From: Pseudoselenomonas ruminantium
GTDB taxonomy: Bacteria; Bacillota; Negativicutes; Selenomonadales; Selenomonadaceae
NCBI GenBank assembly: GCA_902780915.1
Contig: CACZHK010000033.1
Span: 1 to 35,396, forward strand
DNA length: 35,396 bases
Direction: 5' to 3'
The position numbers and the translations under genes were made by a program. Below are positions 30,920 through 35,396 of the stretch, piece after piece; the first letter of the stretch is position 1; the number at the start of each line of letters is the position of its first letter. The notes below the pieces were generated by a model, which made no database searches, was not told the DNA's origin, and saw only the letters and a program-made list of their open reading frames with translations.

Positions 30920-31585
30920 TTATTCCTCCACCTCTCTTCTCTCGCGCCATTCCAGCCAGGCAAACACCCCATATACGCAATAAGACATGACGATATAGAT
31001 GGCCATGCCGCCCAGCATAGTAATCATGGGCTGCATGGTGCGGGAGGCCGTGTTGTATATGACACGGGTAAGGTCTGTGATGGTCACATAGCCCACTACG
31101 CTGGTCCACTGAATCAGGTTCACGATGGTAGACTGGTAGACAGGCCGGGCAATCTGCACCATCTGCGGCAATGTCACCAGGCGAAAGGTCTGCACTCTTG
31201 AGAACCCCAGCGTGCGCGCCGCCTCTACCTGCCCGTAATCTGTAGCCTGGATAGCGGAACGCAAAAGCTCTGCCACATGAGCCGCTGTATGAAAAGAAAA
31301 CGCCATGATAGCCACCACCACAGAGGACAATCCGCTCTGAGCCAAGACTCCATAAAAGAGCAGCATCAAAAGCATCAGCACAGGACACCCCCGCACCAGA
31401 GCAATGTAGCCCGTGGCCAATAGCCGCAGGAGGCGGCTTTTCCCCATGCGGAAGAAGCAAATCAACGCTCCCAGGAGCGTCCCTGCCAGCAGGGATACCA
31501 GAGAAATCTCCACAGTCACCCCAATGCCCTTGCATATAGTTATCCAGGCATCATTGGCAATAAAAATCTGATAAAGCTTCTCCAT
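30920..31585 (-). CDS. Polar amino acid ABC transporter permease
   Basis: A 221-residue membrane protein of the HisM/GlnP type. Hydrophobic segments lie near residues 20-45, 55-85, 90-105, 185-210. The ATPase-coupling EAA loop is AARTLGFSRVQTFRLVTLPQ. The family motif LVRGCPVLMLLMLLFYG follows the first helices. It forms the channel with the ATPase immediately downstream. The start is ATG at 31585 (MEKLYQIF) behind GGAGG at seven bases; a longer reading to 31657 would cross the upstream terminator and is less likely. Second gene of the leftward operon. Confidence 0.88.
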   Translation of the reverse strand: MEKLYQIFIANDAWITICKGIGVTVEISLVSLLAGTLLGALICFFRMGKSRLLRLLATGYIALVRGCPVLMLLMLLFYGVLAQSGLSSVVVAIMAFSFHTAAHVAELLRSAIQATDYGQVEAARTLGFSRVQTFRLVTLPQMVQIARPVYQSTIVNLIQWTSVVGYVTITDLTRVIYNTASRTMQPMITMLGGMAIYIVMSYCVYGVFAWLEWRERREVEE

Positions 31586-31620
31586 CTTCCATCCTCCCAT
31601 GCATAAACGGTTGCCGCAAC

Positions 31621-31668
31621 AAACAAAACACCGAACATTCTCGATATAAATCCTCAAAAATGTTCGGT
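31621..31668 (-). terminator. Partial terminator between binding-protein and permease genes
   Basis: ACCGAACATT (31630-31639) and AATGTTCGGT (31659-31668) form a perfect 10-bp stem with a 19-base loop. On the minus strand GTTTTGTTTG follows. Leaky terminators or processing stems at this point keep binding-protein levels above those of the membrane parts in many ABC operons. Confidence 0.6.
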
Positions 31669-31686
31669 GCTTTCGATAACAGCTTC

Positions 31687-32562
31687 TTACTTCTTCACTG
31701 CCAGGTGGACAATCTCATCCTTATAGTAAGGCACGGTAGTTGCTGCCCCTTTGGGAAGATCAAAATCCTTAGGACGAACATTGAACTTATCCTCAGGAAT
31801 CACAGCCCAGAAGATTACATCCACAGTCTTGCCAGAAAGAGCAGCAGCCCTTGCGCCGCTATCCACCTGTACGATTTCTATATTCCTTTGCAACCGCTTG
31901 CCCACCTCTGAGAGCACTGCCGTATTGAAGCCTGCAGGCTTACCATCTGCCAGTACCAGGTCAATAGGAGGAAGGTCGCCAGTGACTGCTACCTTGAGAA
32001 TGCGGCGTCCCTCTGCCTTTTCCAGTTCCACAGCATGTGGTTCCTCACCTGCCTTCACATCCTTGATATATTCCTGGACCAGTTTGTCCAATGTGCCATC
32101 ATCCTTCATGGCGCTGATAGCCTTGTTCATTTCCTCCAGCAGTTCTTTATCCTCTTCCCGCACTGCACAGCAAAAGCCATCTTCCAGTTTAACCTGTTTG
32201 AAATCAGTCTGGGCAAACTTATCATTCCTGGCCAGGAGATAGTCCGACACACACTGATAGGTGCTCATCTCATCAATGCTCTTGGATTCCAGCCCCATCT
32301 GCATGGAGTTAAGATTGTCATAGTAAGTGATGTCATACACCATATTAACAGGGAAGCTGCCTCTCTTCCCTGCTTCCTTCATCAGCTCCGCCTGCTGCTG
32401 CTCGCTGATGTTCATGTTCGTCAGCATGCCCAGCTTCAAAGGCTTGCCTCCGGAGCTCTTATGGGGATCATCAGTAGGGCCGCACCCTGCCAGCATGGTT
32501 CCCGCCAAGGCACATCCCAAAAGTAGAGAAACAATCTTTTTCATGTTCAGCTTCATATTCAT
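31687..32562 (-). CDS. Amino-acid-type ABC substrate-binding lipoprotein with odd domain order
   Basis: A 291-residue lipoprotein; lipobox LAGC with Cys27. Residues 180-291 hold the usual N-lobe of family 3 binding proteins (ILKVAVTGDLPPIDLVLADG, KPAGFNTAVLSEVGKRL, SGKTVDVIFWAV), which in normal proteins comes first. Here it is preceded (residues about 40-165) by a stretch resembling the C-lobe end (DGFCCAVREEDKELLEEMNK, AISAMKDDGTLDKLVQEYI). It is either a circular permutation or two degenerate half-domains in tandem. The substrate is presumably a polar amino acid. The first ATG (32562) and internal ATGs at 32556 and 32544 are possible starts. First gene of the leftward ABC operon. Confidence 0.8.
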   Translation of the reverse strand: MNMKLNMKKIVSLLLGCALAGTMLAGCGPTDDPHKSSGGKPLKLGMLTNMNISEQQQAELMKEAGKRGSFPVNMVYDITYYDNLNSMQMGLESKSIDEMSTYQCVSDYLLARNDKFAQTDFKQVKLEDGFCCAVREEDKELLEEMNKAISAMKDDGTLDKLVQEYIKDVKAGEEPHAVELEKAEGRRILKVAVTGDLPPIDLVLADGKPAGFNTAVLSEVGKRLQRNIEIVQVDSGARAAALSGKTVDVIFWAVIPEDKFNVRPKDFDLPKGAATTVPYYKDEIVHLAVKK

Positions 32563-32664
32563 GGTCTTTACATCCTTTCCTGAAAAAGCAAATACCTATC
32601 CATGTATAGTATATTTCTTTGTCTTGGTTTATTTCTCCATGTTTATGGAATTTCCTGCAATGTA

Positions 32665-32694
32665 CAAAAAAAGCTCCCGTCAAAGACGAGAGCT
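32665..32694 (-). terminator. Leader terminator upstream of the binding-protein gene
   Basis: On the minus strand AGCTCTCGTC (32694-32685), loop TTT, GACGGGAGCT (32681-32672), then TTTTTTT. It lies about 100 bases before the start of the binding-protein gene and 11 bases inside the IS boundary. A terminator here implies attenuation control (T-box or riboswitch style). The part that would sense the signal is gone or lies beyond the insertion. Confidence 0.65.
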
Positions 32695-32704
32695 CATCAC
32701 TAGA

Positions 32705-32708
32705 TATT
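32705..32708 (+). repeat. 4-bp target-site duplication (left), TATT
   Basis: TATT occurs directly outside both inverted repeats (also 33717-33720). Four bases fits the IS701 group. Confidence 0.65.
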
Positions 32709-33716
32709 ACACCAGTTTACAACTTTAAGCCGCATTATTCCAATGCTTGACCATATCACGCAATACGCTAAGAATATCGGCTGAATTTATGGTATTTGAT
32801 GCCTCATCAGCTAACCTGCTCAAAAATAGCTCATCCTGAATTTGTTTGCTGATGGCCATTCGTACCTCTTGCGGACTGCATTCCTTGAACCTTGTAAATC
32901 GAGTGTCTACATACGGCAGCAGCCGCATGGAGGCATGAGCCATACAAATCAAATTCAGCAGGCGCTCAATGCCACATCTGCGGCGCAGCATGTACCGCCC
33001 CAATGACCAGAACGTCTTGCGTTCGTAGACTGCATCTATGGCATCGGCAGCCATTTCAAGCTTGGTCTTCTCCTTTGTCCACAGACAGTAGACGACAGGC
33101 ACATGAAGATAACGTATGCCGCCGGAGCATCCACCCTTCATATCTTTGTCTACCGGAACACTGAGCATAAGACTTACGAAGCAATGGCCATTGACGTAGG
33201 CACTGCCTGTCTGCATGGCATGGTCGAACAACTTTGAGACAAAATCAAAGCACTGCCCAGCTTTGGCAACGATGGTATCGTCAACGCTCAGGAACAGCGG
33301 TGCCTCTGCCAAGTCGGAAGGTATGGCTGACAGAGCCATGCGGATAGTATGACTGACCCAGGAAGAGTCATCAACCGTGCATGTCTTTAAGGCTCGATAG
33401 TAGCTGTTCAGAGAACCTGGCATCAGCGAAAGATGGAACCTTCTATGCATCCAGCGTATCGAGGGGATGGATTCAAATGCAAGCATGGCAAGTACGATGC
33501 CACAAAGCAGGCTACGCATGGGGCGGGTAGCTTCATGGAAGTATGCCGCAAAATGCTCATTCAAGGCAGATACCATAGACATCAGGTTGAGATTGCTGTA
33601 TAATGACTTCATCGCGCGAACCTCCTTTGCGTAGATGGGGTGTGGTAATTTCATCTTACACTAAAGGAGTGATTTGCGCGATATTTTTTTCAATCAGAAA
33701 AGTTGTAAAGTGGTGT
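32709..33716 (-). mobile_element. IS701/IS4-like element, internally deleted (1008 bp)
   Basis: Inverted repeats ACACCAGTTTACAACTTT (32709-32726) and, on the other strand, ACACCACTTTACAACTTT (33716-33699) match in 17 of 18 positions, with TATT duplications outside. The length is about 400 bases short for this group, matching a gap in the middle of the transposase. Confidence 0.8.
32725..33612 (-). CDS. IS701/IS4-like transposase with an in-frame internal deletion
   Basis: A 295-residue frame from ATG 33612 behind AAAGGAGG. It keeps the N-terminal domain, the first catalytic Asp (about 111-112 in LFLSVDDTIVAKAGQCFDF) and the C-terminal helices (FWSLGRYMLRRRCGIERLLN). The usual middle part with the CDSWY-type second Asp, between KTKLEMAADAIDAVYERK and FWSLGRY, is absent although the frame is kept. 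The product should be inactive, but the ends are intact so a full-length relative could move it. Confidence 0.75.
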   Translation of the reverse strand: MKSLYSNLNLMSMVSALNEHFAAYFHEATRPMRSLLCGIVLAMLAFESIPSIRWMHRRFHLSLMPGSLNSYYRALKTCTVDDSSWVSHTIRMALSAIPSDLAEAPLFLSVDDTIVAKAGQCFDFVSKLFDHAMQTGSAYVNGHCFVSLMLSVPVDKDMKGGCSGGIRYLHVPVVYCLWTKEKTKLEMAADAIDAVYERKTFWSLGRYMLRRRCGIERLLNLICMAHASMRLLPYVDTRFTRFKECSPQEVRMAISKQIQDELFLSRLADEASNTINSADILSVLRDMVKHWNNAA

Positions 33717-33720
33717 TATT
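33717..33720 (+). repeat. 4-bp target-site duplication (right), TATT
   Basis: Right-hand partner of 32705-32708. Confidence 0.65.
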
Positions 33721-33770
33721 TTATGATGCCATGAACAAACTGCATGGCGGCAGGGAAATGGGGCGCAGAC

Positions 33771-33902
33771 AGGATTTTACTTCATCAAAGTCGAATATGT
33801 GGGCATGATACAGCTTTTGAAGTTTGCTATGCAAGGAGGATTTTACTTCATCAAAGTCGAATATGTGGGCGTGATACAGCTTTTGAGGTTTGCTATGAAA
33901 GG
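33771..33902 (+). repeat. 66-bp tandem direct repeat in the 5' region of the acetolactate decarboxylase gene
   Basis: Two units, 33771-33836 and 33837-33902, differ at only a few positions. Each starts AGGATTTTACTTCATCAAAG and ends TTTGCTATG(C/A)AAGG, so each unit carries a ribosome-binding-site-like AAGG(A)GG at its end. The second one serves the gene at 33915. Confidence 0.85.
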
Positions 33903-33914
33903 AGAATGATAGAC

Positions 33915-34760
33915 ATGAAATTTGACTTCAAAAAGAAACTTATGGCAGCTGTTTTGGCCGGTACGGTGGCAATCGGCGCAGGGATGGGGGCCTCGTCTGC
34001 TTATGCTGCTAGGGCAGACCGGGAGAGCATTGCCCAGGTGGCGCTCTTGCAGTCTCTGGCGCAGGGGTACTTCGGCGGCACGGTTACGGCCGGGCAGCTC
34101 CGCACCTTTGGCGATACGGGGATTGGAACTTTCGAGGGGCTAAACGGCGAGATGATCGTGCTGGACGGCACTGTTTATCAGGCCTTGGGGGATGGGCGCG
34201 TGATTGTGTGCCCCGACGAAACGATTATCCCCTTTTCCAATGTGACTTTTTTTGATAAGGATATTGCCGTCAAGCTGGAAAATGTCAAGGATAAGGTGGC
34301 TTTGGAGAACGCCTTGAACGAGGCTGTTCGGCAGCACGGCGCCAACAGCTTTTACATGGTGAAACTCCCCGCCGAATTCTCCTCTATCCTGTTTCGCAGC
34401 GAATACGGCAGCCAGGAACCTTATCCCACCCTGGTAGAGGCGCTGAAAGGCAAGCAGACGGAGTTTACCGAGCAAAACATCAAGGGCACCTTGGTGGGCC
34501 TGTACTGCCCCAGCTATATGGGAGAACTCAACTCTGTCGGCTGGCATTTCCATTTTCTTTCGGCTGACAAAAAGAAGGGCGGACATATCCTGGAGCTTTC
34601 TCTGCAAAACGCCACGGCATATCTTGACCAGACGGACAAGTTCACCCTGATCCTGCATGATGACAAAAAGTTCCATGAACTCAATCTGGCCAAGGACATG
34701 AAGGAAGACATCAGAAGCGCAGAGCAGGATACCAAGGGAAAATTGCAGGGAGAAAATTGA
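33915..34760 (+). CDS. alsD: Secreted alpha-acetolactate decarboxylase
   Basis: A 281-residue protein of the AlsD/BudA family, which decarboxylates 2-acetolactate to acetoin. A signal peptide (basic start KFDFKKK, hydrophobic core MAAVLAGTVAIGAGMGAS, cleavage near AYA-A, about residue 31) points to export; most AlsD enzymes are cytoplasmic, but exported members exist. Catalytic-domain landmarks are TGIGTFEGLNGEMIVLDG (68-85, with Glu80), the zinc ligands H211 and H213 in GWHFHF, and H224 in KKGGHIL. Start is ATG at 33915 behind GGAG; ATG 33906 is possible but too close to that site, and longer frames run through the repeats. The next gene starts about 75 bases on, same strand. Family call rests on these motifs. 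Confidence 0.82.
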   Translation: MKFDFKKKLMAAVLAGTVAIGAGMGASSAYAARADRESIAQVALLQSLAQGYFGGTVTAGQLRTFGDTGIGTFEGLNGEMIVLDGTVYQALGDGRVIVCPDETIIPFSNVTFFDKDIAVKLENVKDKVALENALNEAVRQHGANSFYMVKLPAEFSSILFRSEYGSQEPYPTLVEALKGKQTEFTEQNIKGTLVGLYCPSYMGELNSVGWHFHFLSADKKKGGHILELSLQNATAYLDQTDKFTLILHDDKKFHELNLAKDMKEDIRSAEQDTKGKLQGEN

Positions 34761-34835
34761 AAACAGGTGGATTTTCCCTGGGATAATTCTCTGCCGCTTT
34801 GACGGTGTGAAGGCTGAAGGTTGGAGGAACGAATG

Positions 34836-35396
34836 ATGCACAGGAAAAACTGACGAAAAGATTGCTTTGCGGCCTGCTGACAGGCTGGCTGCTCTTGTCC
34901 GGGGCCCGGCCCCTGGCGAGGCTGCAAAGGTGACCGGCACCTTTGACCTCCCGGGTGTATCAAAGCCGGCTCGATACATACGCCACCATGCGGGTCTACA
35001 ATGTGGCAGGGGAAGACAGCGTGTCCTATGTTTCTGCCCAGCAGTACTTCTCCTTGCTGTATGAAGGTGAGGAGTCCTTTGAATTGGAGGAAGGAGGGCA
35101 GGTCCTCAAGGTGGCGCGCAATGGCATCACCGCCAAGCTCGATGCGGCCAAGAGAATCATCAGCTGCGAGAGCTGGGATGCTTTCTTTGGCTCCTACGGA
35201 GAGAAGGCCCTGCCCAATGGCATCCTGCAGCCGGGGGAATTCAATGCCCAGGCCGTTTCCAGGAAGCATCCTTCCAGCGAGACTGAGGATATTGGCTTGC
35301 CGTCCGCAGCTGCAGCAGATGGAGCGGATTGCCGAGGCGGATCAAATCGCGCTTCATCTGATGAAAAGCATCCGTGATGGTGATGGGAAAGAGGCA
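34836..35396 (+). pseudogene. Broken gene for a secreted protein, S41-peptidase-like N-terminus (runs off window)
   Basis: Behind GGAGG at 34823 an ATG (34836) would give MHRKKLTKRLLCGLLTGWLL, a signal peptide, if one A is added to the run at 34845-34849; as it stands the frame stops at once. A TGA follows in frame at 34931. The mature part resumes as YATMRVYNVAGEDSVSYVSA, then QQYFSLLYEGEESFELEEGG and KLDAAKRIISCESWDAFFGS, reminiscent of the N-terminal domain of some exported S41 peptidases. Near 35290 coding sense moves to another frame (RPQLQQMERIAEADQIALHL). At least three lesions, or sequencing errors. The family call is weak. Confidence 0.45.

Overview
The window looks like DNA from an anaerobic, Gram-negative-type Firmicute, most likely a Selenomonas relative (Negativicutes). 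I infer this from the mix of Firmicute-style strong ribosome binding sites, lipoprotein signal peptides, a complete molybdenum-cofactor operon and a secreted acetolactate decarboxylase; no 16S rRNA or other marker is present, so the assignment is tentative. The outer parts (about 1-12.8 kb and 29.8-35.4 kb) read as ordinary, well-kept operons. The middle (about 12.8-29.7 kb) is an accessory region full of insertion sequences, gene remnants, repeats and plasmid-type functions.

Region 1 (1-9.5 kb). A membrane polyferredoxin and a 2x[4Fe-4S] ferredoxin run leftwards. Running rightwards is a nine-gene operon preceded by a molybdenum-cofactor (Moco/Tuco) riboswitch with an intrinsic terminator: modA-modC-modB (molybdate ABC importer), a molybdopterin-binding protein with a cysteine-rich tail, moeA, moaA, a MOSC-MogA fusion, a MobA-MobB fusion and moaC. 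Together they import molybdate, start pterin synthesis, insert Mo and attach the nucleotide. The molybdopterin synthase genes (moaD, moaE) are not in the window.

Region 2 (9.5-14.3 kb). A leftward operon (DsbA/FrnE-like oxidoreductase, MBL-fold hydrolase, Old Yellow Enzyme) lies divergent to a tetR gene. The intergenic region has two overlapping opposed promoters and two similar operators placed symmetrically. An IS256-family element with an 8-bp target duplication sits exactly at the 3' end of tetR.

Region 3 (14.3-29.7 kb). This holds an unrecognised 499-residue protein behind a transposase fragment, a two-gene operon of a small winged-helix protein and a tubulin/TubZ-like GTPase (type III plasmid segregation type), an AT-rich TnpB nuclease gene without tnpA, remnants of a tyrosine recombinase, a SpoIIE-type phosphatase and IS66/IS3 transposases, an LPD28-like protein, an HExxH protein, and a duplicated non-coding block of almost 1 kb. 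The duplicated block carries perfect palindromes and three arrays (16 units) of a 19-21-bp iteron, followed by an AT-rich stretch, which looks like a plasmid replication origin or centromere. Remnants of a DsbA paralogue, a glutaredoxin and a dicarboxylate symporter close the region.

Region 4 (29.7-35.4 kb). A leftward polar amino-acid ABC transporter has an ATPase fused to a histidine-kinase-like ATPase domain and a binding protein with odd domain order. An internally deleted IS701/IS4-like element has landed just upstream of its leader. A rightward secreted acetolactate decarboxylase gene with a 66-bp tandem duplication upstream follows, and then a broken gene for a secreted protein that runs off the window.
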